Shown piece after piece: positions 15,906-26,100 of a stretch of 41,642 nucleotides of DNA. Source of the DNA: Ectothiorhodospiraceae bacterium (GTDB lineage Bacteria > Pseudomonadota > Gammaproteobacteria > Nitrococcales > Aquisalimonadaceae). Within the stretch, counting starts at the first letter, position 1, and every line of letters starts with the position of its first letter. The stretch is taken from positions 1-41,642 of the forward strand of contig JAFIFV010000138.1 of the NCBI GenBank assembly GCA_020831845.1, in the 5' to 3' direction. Below the pieces are notes generated by a model. It saw only the letters and a list, made by a program, of their open reading frames with translations. It was not told where the DNA came from and did not search any database. The translations under genes were made by a program, and so were the position numbers.

Positions 15906-18011
15906 GTGGCGGATACGTATTCCGTAGCAAGCTTCATTCCCCCGCGTGCGCGCAAGCAGCTGACCAGCAGCCTCCATCACGGTCATGAAAGAACCGACCC
16001 TTACGCCTGGTTGCGGGATGCGGACTGGCGTGCGGCCATGCAGGATCCCCAGAGGCTGCGGGAGGACATCAGAGACTATCTTGAGCGGGAGAACGCATAC
16101 ACGGCCGCCGTGATGGCACCGGTCGAGCCGCTCCGCGAGGCACTGTTCCGGGAACTGAAAGGGCGGATCCGTGAGGACGACAGCAGCGTTCCGCTGCCGG
16201 ATGGCCCCTATGCATATTACGTGCGGTATCGCGAGGGTGGCCAGCAGCCGTTGTTCTGCCGGCGAACCGCGGCTGGTGGAGATGAGGAGCTGCTGCTGGA
16301 CGGCGATGCGCTGGCCGAAGGCCGGGAGTACTACCGGATCGGGGACGCCGAACACAGCCCGGATCATCGCTATCTGGCATACAGCGAGGATGCCAGCGGG
16401 GCCGAGATCTACACCATACATGTGCTGGACCTGCAGACCGGCGTGGAACTGCCCGAGGTCATTACCCAGGCCCGCGGCGACTTCGAGTGGGCGGCGGATA
16501 GCCGCACGCTGTTCTACACGGTGCAGGACGAGGACCATCGCCCGCGCTGGGTGCATCGTCATCGTCTGGGCACCAGCGTGGAGCAGGACCCTCTCGTGTA
16601 TGACGAGGCGGATCCCGGTTTCTTCGTCGGAGTGGGCAGGACGGAAAGCGGTCGTTACCTGCTGATCGACAGCCATGACCACACCACATCCGAGGTACGC
16701 ATCATTCCGGCTGATCGGCCCGAGGCCGAGCCCACCCTGTTTCTCCGCCGGGAGGAGGGGGTGGAGTATGACGTGTCCGATCACGGTGACGACTGGCTGT
16801 TGCTGACCAACGCGGGGGGCGCGGAGGACTTCCGTATCGTCCGCACGCCGCTGGTGGCACCGCAGCCGGAACACTGGCAGGACGTGGTGCCCCATCGTCC
16901 CGGTGTGCTTGTGCGCACGATGATCGTCTACCGCGGATGGCTGGTGCGGCTGGAACTGGAGGACGGCTTGCCTCGCATCGTCGTGCGTCACTGGGACAGC
17001 GGCGAGGAACACGCCATCGTCATGGACGAGGAGTGCTACGAACTGGGCGTCGTGCCCGGTTACGAGTACGACACCGATACGCTGCGTTACACCTACAGCT
17101 CGTTCACCACGCCGGCACGCGTCTACGACTACCGCATGGACAGCCGTCGGCGGACGCTGCGCAAGGAACAGGAGATTCCCAGCGGTCACGACCCTGAAGC
17201 CTATGTTGCCCATCGCCTGCTTGCCACGGCGCCCGACGGGGAGCAGGTTCCGGTCTCGCTGTTTCATCGCCGGGATCTCACTCCCGGGACGGACACGCCG
17301 TTGCTGCTCTACGGCTATGGCGCCTACGGCCTGATCGATCTGCCCGGATTCTCGCCGAACCGGCTCAGCCTGGTGGACCGGGGTTTCGTCTACGCCGTCG
17401 CCCATGTCCGAGGCGGCAAGGAGCGCGGCTACCGCTGGTACCGGGCGGGCAAGCTGGCCGACAAGCAGAACACATTCAGCGATTTCATCGCCGCCGCCGA
17501 GGCGTTGATCCAGCACGGTTATACCGGCTCGGGTCGCATTGCGGCCCACGGCGGTAGCGCCGGCGGCATGCTTGTGGGCGCGGTGCTCAACCAGCGGCCG
17601 GAGCTGTTTCACACTGCGGTGGCGGACGTACCCTTCGTGGACGTGCTCAACACCATGCTCGATCCCAGCCTTCCGCTGACCCCGCCGGAGTGGCCGGAGT
17701 GGGGAAACCCGTTGAAGGACCCGGACGCCTACCACACCATTCTGGGGTACTCGCCTTATGACAACATCTGTCGGCAGCGCTACCCTCACCTGCTGGTAAC
17801 GGCTGGGGTGTCAGATCCGCGGGTCACCTACTGGGAGCCCGCGAAATGGGTGGCGCGACTGCGGGAATTGAAGACCGACGATCAGTTGCTGCTGCTGCGC
17901 ACCAACATGAGTGCCGGTCACGGCGGCGCCAGCGGGCGTTTCGATTATCTGGAGGAGGTCGCGTTCCGTTACGCGTTCCTGCTCCATGTTTATGGCCTGG
18001 AACAGCCCTGA
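15906..18011 (+). CDS. ptrB: Oligopeptidase B / prolyl oligopeptidase family (S9A)
   Basis: 701 residues. Cleaves short peptides, in oligopeptidase B after Lys or Arg, in the cytoplasm. N-terminal beta-propeller (about 70-420; RTDPYAWLRD start) and C-terminal alpha/beta-hydrolase with the catalytic Ser in GGSAGGM (about residue 550), Asp in VSDPRVTYWEP (about 638) and His in SAGHGGASGRF (about 672). GYGAYG before the nucleophile forms the oxyanion region. GTG 15906 is preferred because AAAGGAG lies 5 nt upstream; the frame is open 24 codons further. Length matches PtrB. Specificity for basic residues is inferred from the family. Confidence 0.92.
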   Translation: MADTYSVASFIPPRARKQLTSSLHHGHERTDPYAWLRDADWRAAMQDPQRLREDIRDYLERENAYTAAVMAPVEPLREALFRELKGRIREDDSSVPLPDGPYAYYVRYREGGQQPLFCRRTAAGGDEELLLDGDALAEGREYYRIGDAEHSPDHRYLAYSEDASGAEIYTIHVLDLQTGVELPEVITQARGDFEWAADSRTLFYTVQDEDHRPRWVHRHRLGTSVEQDPLVYDEADPGFFVGVGRTESGRYLLIDSHDHTTSEVRIIPADRPEAEPTLFLRREEGVEYDVSDHGDDWLLLTNAGGAEDFRIVRTPLVAPQPEHWQDVVPHRPGVLVRTMIVYRGWLVRLELEDGLPRIVVRHWDSGEEHAIVMDEECYELGVVPGYEYDTDTLRYTYSSFTTPARVYDYRMDSRRRTLRKEQEIPSGHDPEAYVAHRLLATAPDGEQVPVSLFHRRDLTPGTDTPLLLYGYGAYGLIDLPGFSPNRLSLVDRGFVYAVAHVRGGKERGYRWYRAGKLADKQNTFSDFIAAAEALIQHGYTGSGRIAAHGGSAGGMLVGAVLNQRPELFHTAVADVPFVDVLNTMLDPSLPLTPPEWPEWGNPLKDPDAYHTILGYSPYDNICRQRYPHLLVTAGVSDPRVTYWEPAKWVARLRELKTDDQLLLLRTNMSAGHGGASGRFDYLEEVAFRYAFLLHVYGLEQP

Positions 18012-18058
18012 AGACGTGAGAGTCGCGGATTTTCCGCAATGGAATGCCGGGGGTGCGC

Positions 18059-20290
18059 ATGCGGGGAGCTTGCTGGAAACCGGTTGTGCTGCTGCTTGCA
18101 GCGCTTTGTTGCGCAGTGAGCGTGGCTTCCGCCGGGGAAAGCACCACCGAGCCGGTGGCCGAACGCCCCACGGTCGCTCTGGTGCTGAGCGGCGGTGGCG
18201 CCAAGGGCCTGGCCCACCTCGGCGTGATCAAGGTGCTGGAGGAACTGCAGGTGCCGGTGGACATGGTGATTGGCACCAGCATGGGCGCCATCGTCGGCGG
18301 CCTGTACGTCTCCGGGTGGGAACCTCGGGCCCTGGAGCGCGCGGTGGAGGGCATGGACTGGGCCACCGCGTTCCGGGATCGCACCGAACGCCGGGGCGTG
18401 GCCTTCCGCCGCAAACAGGATGAACGCGATCTGCCTGGCCAGCTGACCCTGGGCCTGCGAGGCGACGGCGTGGCCCTTCCCAGAGGGTTCATCCAGGGCC
18501 AACAGCTCAGCCAGGCATTGCGGCGTTTTGCCGAATCCACACTGCACGTCCAGCACTTCGACGACTTCCCAGTGCGCTACCGGGCGCTGGCGGTGGATCT
18601 GATGACCGGCGAGGTGGTCGTGCTGGCGGACGGCAACCTGCCCGAGGCCATGCGCGCCAGCATGTCCATTCCCGGTCTGATCGCCCCGGTGGAGTGGAAC
18701 GAGCGTTTGCTGATAGACGGCGGCATTCAGGACAACATTCCCATCCAGGTGGCGCGCGACATGGGTGCGGATGTCGTCATCGCCGTGGACGTGGGTGGCG
18801 AGGCGTTGAGCGACGGCGAGTTGGACAACCCCTTCGCTGTCATGGATCAGTCCCTGAACATCATGATGCGGACCCGCTCCGCCGAGCAGATCGCCACCCT
18901 GGGCGACAATGACATCCTGATCCGCCCCGACCTGCTGGGGATTCCGGTGGATTCCGCGGATTTCCACCGCTCCGCCGAAGCAACTGTTGCCGGCGAGCTG
19001 GCGGCCCGGCAGCAGTTACAGGCGCTGACACGCCTGTCCGTGGACGCCGAGAGTTATGCGCTCTGGCAGCAACGTCTGCGAGACCAGCAGCGGCCAGGCC
19101 AGCGCATGGATTTCGTGCGCATCAACAACCGTTCGGGAATCGCCGACGAGATCATTCGCGCCCGGCTCCCGGATATCGAGGGACGACCGTTGGATGTGGA
19201 TGCCATGGAAGCCGCCATGGACCGGATCCACGGCCTGGAATATTTCGAGCGGACTGACTACCGCATCGTCTCCGACGGCGACCGCACCGGCGTCGAGGTG
19301 ACCACCGTGGGAAAATCCTGGGGCCCCGGGTATCTCCGCGTGGGCCTGGCGCTGGAGGATGATCTGGACACCGACGCCAGTTATCTGGCGTCGGTGAGCT
19401 ACCTGCAGACCGAGGTGAATCGGCTGGGTGCGGAATGGCGCGTGGATGCCCAGATCGGCAGCCGGCCGCGGCTGTTCGGCGAGTTCTGGCAGCCGTTCGG
19501 CTATGCCACGCGCTATTTCGTCGCGCCGCGGGCGGAGGCCTATCGCGAGGCCGTGCCGGTCTATACCGATGGCGACCAGTCCGGCGAAGTTCGGGTGAAT
19601 CGCCAGTTGCTCGGGCTGCATGGTGGGCGGGAGCTGGGCGCCATCGGGGAGGTGCGAGTCGGGATGGAGCGCGGGGCAGGGCGGGTAAAGCCCCTGGTCA
19701 CCGGCCCCGGCACCGACCGTTTCACCTTCTCCACCGCCGAGGGCTTCGTCAGCCTGGCGCTGGATACGCTGGACAACCCGCGCTTCCCCACACGCGGCAT
19801 GGTGACGGAGATGAGCTGGACCCGCAGTGTCGGCGACCTGGGGGCGGACCAGCGCTACGGCCGTGCCGAGCTGGACTGGCTGATGGCCAGCAGCTTCGGC
19901 CGGCACACGGTGCTCACCGGCCTGCGCTACGCCACCGTCACCGAGGGCGAGATCCCGGTGTACTCGCTGTACAGCCTGGGCGGGTTCCTCAACCTGTCGG
20001 GTTACCAGCAGAACGAGCTCACCGGTGACCGGCTGGCGCTGGGGCGGTTGATCTATTTCCGGCGTATGGGCGGCGGCCAGCAACTAGCCGGTTTTCCCAC
20101 CTACCTGGGCGGCTCGCTGGAAGTGGGGAACGTCTGGGACCAGGACGCCACCGCCCGCGCCAGCGACCTGATCTATTCCGGCAGCCTGCTGCTGGGCCTG
20201 GATCTGCCTGTCGGCATGGTCTACCTGGCCTACGGCCGGGCCGACGGGCGGGACGGCAACATCTACCTGACGCTGGGGCGGACGTTCTAG
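18059..20290 (+). CDS. Patatin-like phospholipase with outer-membrane barrel (PlpD-like, type Vd)
   Basis: About 743 residues with a signal peptide (WKPVVLLLAALCCAVSVASA). The patatin lipase domain (about 38-330) has the oxyanion GGGAKG, nucleophile GTSMG and the DGG of the Ser-Asp dyad (DGGIQDNIP). Then a POTRA-like segment (about 340-420) and a C-terminal beta-barrel of Omp85/surface-antigen type ending in ...TLGRTF, with a terminal Phe as outer-membrane proteins have. This is the domain order of PlpD of Pseudomonas aeruginosa. ATG 18059 (GGGGG upstream) is preferred; ATG 18044 is also in frame. It starts 47 nt after the oligopeptidase gene and may be co-transcribed. Confidence 0.9.
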   Translation: MRGACWKPVVLLLAALCCAVSVASAGESTTEPVAERPTVALVLSGGGAKGLAHLGVIKVLEELQVPVDMVIGTSMGAIVGGLYVSGWEPRALERAVEGMDWATAFRDRTERRGVAFRRKQDERDLPGQLTLGLRGDGVALPRGFIQGQQLSQALRRFAESTLHVQHFDDFPVRYRALAVDLMTGEVVVLADGNLPEAMRASMSIPGLIAPVEWNERLLIDGGIQDNIPIQVARDMGADVVIAVDVGGEALSDGELDNPFAVMDQSLNIMMRTRSAEQIATLGDNDILIRPDLLGIPVDSADFHRSAEATVAGELAARQQLQALTRLSVDAESYALWQQRLRDQQRPGQRMDFVRINNRSGIADEIIRARLPDIEGRPLDVDAMEAAMDRIHGLEYFERTDYRIVSDGDRTGVEVTTVGKSWGPGYLRVGLALEDDLDTDASYLASVSYLQTEVNRLGAEWRVDAQIGSRPRLFGEFWQPFGYATRYFVAPRAEAYREAVPVYTDGDQSGEVRVNRQLLGLHGGRELGAIGEVRVGMERGAGRVKPLVTGPGTDRFTFSTAEGFVSLALDTLDNPRFPTRGMVTEMSWTRSVGDLGADQRYGRAELDWLMASSFGRHTVLTGLRYATVTEGEIPVYSLYSLGGFLNLSGYQQNELTGDRLALGRLIYFRRMGGGQQLAGFPTYLGGSLEVGNVWDQDATARASDLIYSGSLLLGLDLPVGMVYLAYGRADGRDGNIYLTLGRTF

Positions 20291-20298
20291 CATGGGCC

Positions 20299-20390
20299 GG
20301 TGCGCAAGCTTGATGCTTGCACACCCTACGATAGCCGAGCTCCCTGCGGCGTCGATCCCTGAGCAGGGTGTGCACCGCAGGTGCGCACCA
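20299..20390. repeat. GTAG-led REP pair, family C
   Basis: Two palindromes facing each other, 20299-20329 (reads GTAGGGTGTGCAAGC... on the minus strand) and 20363-20390 (GCAGGGTGTGCACCGC...). Each is a hairpin with GGTGTGC/GCGCACC arms. Stem interiors differ from other copies, but pairing is kept, so the hairpin rather than the sequence is conserved. Lies just after the patatin gene stop. Confidence 0.75.
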
Positions 20391-20440
20391 ACCGGATCCC
20401 CGGCCGGCCGCGCCGGATTACTTCATCCAGCACAGTTCGG

Positions 20441-20575
20441 TTCGGGCTTGCGCCCGACGGTAGCAACCGCTGCGCGGTTACTCCCCTACGGCGGGAAGGC
20501 CCCCGGTGTTGAGATCCGGTGTAGGGGGGTAATCGCCGCAGGCGGTTGCCACCGATCCGGCCGCAAGGCCGGAAA
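20441..20575. repeat. REP pair, families A (minus) and B (plus)
   Basis: 20441-20495 is family A on the minus strand (starts GTAGGGGAGTAACCGC, second hairpin CGGGCGCAAGCCCG). 20521-20575 is family B on the plus strand (GTAGGGGGGTAATCGC, second hairpin CCGGCCGCAAGGCCGG). Both have two stem-loops and a GTAG head, placed head to head, and end 7 bp before the ilvD stop. The same A and B units recur at 32933-33157. Confidence 0.8.
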
Positions 20576-20582
20576 TGACCCC

Positions 20583-22436
20583 TTAATCCAGCAGATCCAG
20601 GTTCCTTACCGCCCCCTTGTCCGCACTGGTGGCCAGCTTGGCGTAGGCCTTCAGCGCCGCGGTCACCTTGCGCTGACGGATTTCCGCGGGCTTCCAGGCC
20701 TCGTCGCCTCTGGCCCCCATCGCTTCCCGGCGGGCGGTCAGCTCATCCGAGGGTACCGCGATCTCGATGGTGCGGTTCGGAATGTCGATGCGGATGGTGT
20801 CGCCGGTCTCGATCAGCGCGATATTGCCGTGCTCGGCCGCCTCTGGCGAGACATGGCCGATGGACAGCCCCGAGGTGCCTCCGGAGAACCGGCCGTCGGT
20901 GATCAGCGCGCAATGCTTGCCCAGGCCCTTGGACTTCAGGTAACTGGTGGGGTAGAGCATCTCCTGCATGCCCGGCCCGCCGCGGGGGCCTTCGTAGCGG
21001 ATGATGACCACATCGCCGGCCTTCACCCGTCCCTTCAGGATGCCCTCCACGGCGGCGTCCTGGCTCTCGAAGATCACTGCCGGACCCTCGAACTTGAGGA
21101 TGCTTTCGTCCACCCCGGCGGTTTTCACGATGCAGCCGCGTTCGGCCAGGTTGCCGTACAGCACGGCCAGGCCGCCGTCACGGCTGTAGGCGTGCTCCAG
21201 GTTGCGGATGCAGCCCTTGGCGCGATCCAGGTCCAGGCTGGGATAGCGTGTGGACTGGCTGAATGCGGTCTGGGTGGGAATGCCCGCCGGCCCGGCGCTG
21301 AAGAAGGCGTGCACCTCAGGATTGTCAGTGCGCATGACGTCCCAGGATTCCAGGGCATCGGCCAGCGTCGGCGAGTGCACGGTGGGCACGCCGGTTTCCA
21401 GCAACCCGGCGCGGTCGAGTTCGCCCAGGATTGCCATGATGCCGCCGGCCCGGTGAACGTCCTCCATGTGGTAGAACGGCGTGGCCGGGGCCACCTTGCA
21501 CAGGTTGGGCACCTTGCGCGAGAGGCGGTCGATGTCCTCCATGGTGAACTCCACCTCGCCCTCGCGCGCGGCAGCCAGCAGGTGCAGCACCGTATTGGTG
21601 GAGCCGCCCATGGCGATATCCAGGCTCATGGCGTTGCTGAAGGCGGCGAAGTTTGCGATGTTCCGTGGCAGCACGTTGTCATCGCCGTCGCGGTAGTAGC
21701 GGTAGGCCAGTTCGACAATGCGGCTGCCCGCTTCGCGGAACAGCCGCTCGCGATCGGCATGGGTGGCCAGCGTCGAACCGTTGCCGGGCAGGGACAAGCC
21801 CAGGGCCTCGGTCAGGCAGTTCATGGAGTTGGCCGTGAACATGCCGGAGCAACTGCCGCAGGTGGGGCAGGCGGAGCGCTCGATGGTTTCCACATCGGCG
21901 TCGGAGACGCTGTCGTCCGCGGCCGCGACCATGGCATCCACCAGGTCAAGATGGCGCTCTTCCCCGCTGGCAAGCCTGGTCTTCCCGGCCTCCATCGGCC
22001 CCCCGGAAACGAAGATCACTGGAATGTTCAGCCGCATGGCGGCCATCAGCATGCCGGGGGTGATCTTGTCGCAATTGGAAATGCACACCAGCGCATCGGC
22101 GCAGTGGGCGTTCACCATGTATTCCACGCTGTCGGCAATGATTTCCCGCGAGGGCAGCGAGTACAGCATGCCGTCGTGCCCCATGGCGATGCCGTCGTCC
22201 ACCGCGATGGTGTTGAACTCCTTGCCGACGCCGCCGGCCTGCTCGATCTCGGAAATGACCATCTGGCCGAGATCCTTCAGGTGCACATGGCCCGGCACGA
22301 ACTGGGTGAAGGAGTTGGCCACGGCGATGATCGGCTTGTTGAAATCGCCGTCCTTCATCCCGGTGGCGCGCCACAGCGCCCGGGCCCCGGCCATGTTGCG
22401 GCCGAACGTCGACGTCTTGGAGCGGAATTGGGGCAT
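20583..22436 (-). CDS. ilvD: Dihydroxy-acid dehydratase
   Basis: 617 residues (E. coli IlvD 616). Dehydrates 2,3-dihydroxy-isovalerate and -methylvalerate in valine, isoleucine and coenzyme A precursor synthesis. Fe-S and active-site segments are intact: [48 protein letters not shown] and [23 protein letters not shown] 22436 has GAGG 8 nt upstream; the frame upstream is not IlvD-like. It stands 98 bp after the transposase gene on the same strand, with REPs downstream. Confidence 0.97.
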   Translation of the reverse strand: MPQFRSKTSTFGRNMAGARALWRATGMKDGDFNKPIIAVANSFTQFVPGHVHLKDLGQMVISEIEQAGGVGKEFNTIAVDDGIAMGHDGMLYSLPSREIIADSVEYMVNAHCADALVCISNCDKITPGMLMAAMRLNIPVIFVSGGPMEAGKTRLASGEERHLDLVDAMVAAADDSVSDADVETIERSACPTCGSCSGMFTANSMNCLTEALGLSLPGNGSTLATHADRERLFREAGSRIVELAYRYYRDGDDNVLPRNIANFAAFSNAMSLDIAMGGSTNTVLHLLAAAREGEVEFTMEDIDRLSRKVPNLCKVAPATPFYHMEDVHRAGGIMAILGELDRAGLLETGVPTVHSPTLADALESWDVMRTDNPEVHAFFSAGPAGIPTQTAFSQSTRYPSLDLDRAKGCIRNLEHAYSRDGGLAVLYGNLAERGCIVKTAGVDESILKFEGPAVIFESQDAAVEGILKGRVKAGDVVIIRYEGPRGGPGMQEMLYPTSYLKSKGLGKHCALITDGRFSGGTSGLSIGHVSPEAAEHGNIALIETGDTIRIDIPNRTIEIAVPSDELTARREAMGARGDEAWKPAEIRQRKVTAALKAYAKLATSADKGAVRNLDLLD

Positions 22437-22533
22437 CGCGGTTACCTCATGGACGAATTCCGGAAAAGTCCGACATTTGACCGTGGAATGGTGGGGGAGG
22501 GCAAGTGCGGGCCGCAAGGCGATGCGCACGGCT

Positions 22534-23076
22534 TCACTCCAGCATCATTCCCCCTACCGAAGCCGGCTCGCACCGGCCCCAGCCCACGGGATAAAGCCCC
22601 CGAGCCACCGCACGCCGGAAGCTGCCGTGCGGCCACTCCGCCGGAGAGGCCACCAGCCCATGCCGTACCGGGTTGTAGTGGACATAGTCCACGTGCCGCC
22701 GCAGATCGTCCTCGTCTCGTATCAGATGTTCCCAGTAGCGGCGTTGCCAGAGGGTGCGTTCGCGGCGGCGGGTCCGGGAGGGGGTGGAAGGGGGTCTTGA
22801 AGCATGAGGCAGCTGCAGCGAAACGGAGCGCTTTATGATGCTCCACCGCGTGGAGTAGTCGGCGTCACCTTCGGGCAGGGTCCAGATGGCATGCAGGTGA
22901 TCGGGCAGTACGACAATCGCGTCGATGACGAAAGGACGTCGCCGCATCGTCTGGCGCATCGCAGTGCGGAGTGCGTTGACAGCAACCGGGTCCTCGAAAA
23001 CCGGACGTCGACCATATGTGACGACGGTAAAGAAATAGCTGGCTCCGGGCTCGCGCGCCCGACGATAGTTGGACAT
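22534..23076 (-). CDS. REP-associated tyrosine transposase (RAYT)
   Basis: 180 residues of the Y1/IS200-like transposase superfamily, REP-associated class. These single-strand endonucleases act on REP hairpins that carry a 5' GTAG. The HUH motif is DHLHAIW, and the catalytic Tyr is in [37 protein letters not shown] is diagnostic for RAYTs. ATG 23076 has GGAGG 8 nt upstream. A REP (23104-23127) lies directly upstream, between this gene and uvrA-like, and many related REPs occur in the window, including three inside the neighbouring gene. The gene looks intact and probably domesticated. Confidence 0.92.
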   Translation of the reverse strand: MSNYRRAREPGASYFFTVVTYGRRPVFEDPVAVNALRTAMRQTMRRRPFVIDAIVVLPDHLHAIWTLPEGDADYSTRWSIIKRSVSLQLPHASRPPSTPSRTRRRERTLWQRRYWEHLIRDEDDLRRHVDYVHYNPVRHGLVASPAEWPHGSFRRAVARGLYPVGWGRCEPASVGGMMLE

Positions 23077-23103
23077 TGCAGAGGCCTCCATGCCTTGGGG
23101 ATT

Positions 23104-23127
23104 GGTGTGCACCGAAGGTGCGCACCA
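23104..23127 (+). repeat. REP hairpin next to RAYT (family C, short)
   Basis: GGTGTGCACC-GAA-GGTGCGCACC, a 10-bp stem with a GAA loop, 27 bp upstream of the RAYT start and 22 bp after the UvrA-like stop. The GTAG head is replaced by GATT. It is the copy expected beside a REP-associated transposase. Confidence 0.8.
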
Positions 23128-23149
23128 TAGTACTCATCCGCTGGAAGAA

Positions 23150-26100
23150 TCAATTCTCTGACACCCGCCGCTCTTCCCCCCACTGCCGCTCGGCAAGAAA
23201 CTCCCGCAATATCCGCGCGGTGTGGGAATCGTCCTTTTCCACCAGCGTCTCAGGTACGCCTTTCGCCACGACCCGGCCACCGGCCTCGCCACCCTCCGGT
23301 CCCATGTCGATCAGCCAGTCCGCCTCGGCCATGATGTCCAGGTTGTGCTCGATCACCACCACGGTATGACCGGCGTCCACCAGTCGGTGCAGCACGTGGA
23401 TCAGCTTTTCCACGTCGGCCATGTGCAGGCCCACGGTGGGTTCATCCAGCACGTAAACGGTGTGGGGCGGCTGCCGGCGGGTGTCCGGGCGCGCCTTGGC
23501 CAGTTCGGTGACCAGCTTGATGCGCTGGGCCTCGCCACCGGAGAGTGTCGGGCTCTGCTGGCCCAGGGTGAGGTAGCCCAGGCCCACGTCCTGCAGCAGC
23601 CGCAAGGCGTGGTGGATGCGGTTGTGGGATTCGAAGAACTCCACAGCCTCGTCGATGGGCATGTTCAGCACCTCACCCACGGATCTGCCTTTCCAGGTCA
23701 CGGATAGCGTTTCCTGGGTGAAGCGCTGGCCGTGGCAGACCTCGCAGGGCATGGTGACGTCGGGCAGGAAGTTCATTTCGATTCGCTTCACGCCCTGGCC
23801 CTCGCAACCGGGGCAGCGGCCGTCCTTGGTGTTGAAGGAGAACCGGCCGGGGCCGTAGCCGCGGATGCGGGCCTCCTCGGTCTGCGCGTAGAGCTTGCGG
23901 ATGTCGTCCCAGAAGCCGACGTAGGTGGCGGGGCAGGAACGCGGCGTCTTGCCGATGGGGGTCTGGTCCACTTCCAGCACGCGTTCCACGTGCTCCCAGC
24001 CATCCAGGCCGCGGCAACCCTTCAGCGCCGGCTGTTCCTTGCCGCGTCGGTTGGTCACCAGCCGGTACAGATTGTCCTCCAGTACCTCCCGCACCAGCGT
24101 GGACTTGCCGGAACCGGACACGCCGCTGACCACCACCAGGCGGCCCAGGGGAATGTCGGCGTCCACGTTCTGCAGGTTGTTTGCGCTGGCGCCGCGGATG
24201 CGGATGACGTGCTCCGCCGGTTCCAGCCGCCGCGACTGGCGCAGGGGGTGGCGCAACGGGTTGGACAGGCTGCGGCCGGTGACCGAGTGCGGGTTGGCCA
24301 GCAGATCCGCCACCGTGCCCTCGGCCACCACGCGGCCACCGTTCACGCCGGCGCCCGGGCCCAGATCCACCACGTGCTCGGCGCGGCGGATGGTGTCCTC
24401 GTCGTGTTCCACCACCACGATGGTGTTGCCCTTGCCTTCCAGGCGCGTCAGCGTGTCCAGCAGCATGCGATTGTCCCGCGGGTGCAGGCCGATGGTGGGT
24501 TCATCCATCACGTAGCACACGCCCTGCAGGTTCGACCCGAGCTGCGAGGCCAGCCGGATGCGCTGGGCCTCTCCCCCGGAGAGCGTGGGCGCGGCCCGGT
24601 CCAGGGCGAGGTAGCCCAGCCCCACTTCCTGCAGAAAGGCGAGTCGGTGTCGGATCTCCGGCAGGATGTCCTGGGCGATGGATGCCTCCCGGCCTTCCAG
24701 CGTCAGGGCCTGGAACCACTCCGCCGCCTGGGCGACCGACAGGGCCGACAGCGCGGCGATGGAGTGGTCACGGTAGCGCACCGCCAGTGCGACTTCGTTC
24801 AGGCGCTGGCCGTGGCAGGTGGGACACTGCACCGGTTCCGCCTCGGCATCCTCGGTCCAGGCGGATTCCTCGCCGGTCTGTTCTTCGTCGAAGCCGGGGA
24901 TCACCGTGCCTGTCCCGAAACAGCTCGGGCACCAGCCGTGCTTGGAGTTGTAGGAGAACAGCCGCGGGTCCAGTTCCTCGAAGCTGCGGTTGCAGGAAGG
25001 GCAGGCGCGCTTGGCGGAGAAGATGGCGTCTTCCCGTCCGTCGGCCGCCGCCTTCAGGGTCTGGTTGCCGTAGTCCAGCGCCTCGCGGATCAGCCGACGC
25101 AGGGTCTCCTCGTTGGCCGGGGTCGCCTTGACCGTCCCCACCGGCAGTTCGATGTCGTGCTCCTGGTACCGGTCCAACCGCGGCCAGTCATCGGTGGGCG
25201 TGGCCTCGCCATCCACCCGCAGGTGGTCGAAGCCCTTGCCGGCCGCCCACTTGGCCAGGTCGGTGTAGTAGCCCTTGCGTGCCACCACCAGCGGCGCCAG
25301 CAGTTCCACTTCGCGGTTGCGGTAGTCCTGCATGATCTGGGCGAGGATGGCCTCCGGCGTCTGCGCCTGGATGGGCACGTCGCAGCCCGGGCAGTACTGG
25401 GTGCCCAGCTTCACGTACATCAGGCGCATGAAATGCTGCACCTCGGTCATGGTGCCGACAGTGCTCTTGCGCCCGCCGCGGCTGGTGCGCTGCTCGATGG
25501 CCACGGTGGGCGGTATGCCGAGGATGGCGTCCACATCCGGCCGGGCGGCCGGCTGCACGAACTGGCGGGCGTAGGCGTTCAGCGATTCCAGGTAGCGGCG
25601 CTGGCCCTCGTTGAACAGGATGTCGAAGGCCACCGTGGACTTGCCGGAGCCGGACAGGCCGGTGATCACGGTGAGCTTGTCCCGGGGAATGCGCAGGTCG
25701 ATGCCCTTGAGGTTATGCTCCCGGGCGTTGCGGATGGCGATGGCGTGGTCGCGGTAGGTGGCGGGGGCGTCGGCGACTTCGGCTACGGCAGCGTTGTCGG
25801 ACGTTGGGTGTGCACCGCGAACGCGGTGCGCACCACCATCCATGAACTCGACATACCGTCGCAATGCCACCCCGGTATGACTGGCCTCCACTCCCATCAC
25901 CTGTTCCGGCGTCCCGCTGCAGACGATCTCCCCGCCGCGGTCGCCGCCCTCCGGACCCATGTCGATCAGCCAGTCCGCCGCCAGCATGACATCTAGATTG
26001 TGCTCGATCACCAGCAGCGAATGGCCGTCATCCAGCAAACGGCGGAAGGCCTGCAGCAGCACCGCTACGTCGTGGAAATGCAGGCCGGTGGTGGGCTCGT

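Noticed and set aside
22480..22534. A second REP flanking the RAYT gene on its 3' side
   Set aside because: GTGCG...CGCAC near 22506-22530 can pair over only 5 bp and lacks a GTAG head; too weak to call.
20292..22838. 848-codon open frame on the plus strand across ilvD, and similar long frames opposite other genes (15888-17789, 23732-25996, 30657-32819, 34901-36838)
   Set aside because: These are shadows of high-GC genes on the other strand: low-complexity His/Gln/Arg-rich products, no family motifs, no ribosome sites, and the opposite strand encodes a complete known protein.
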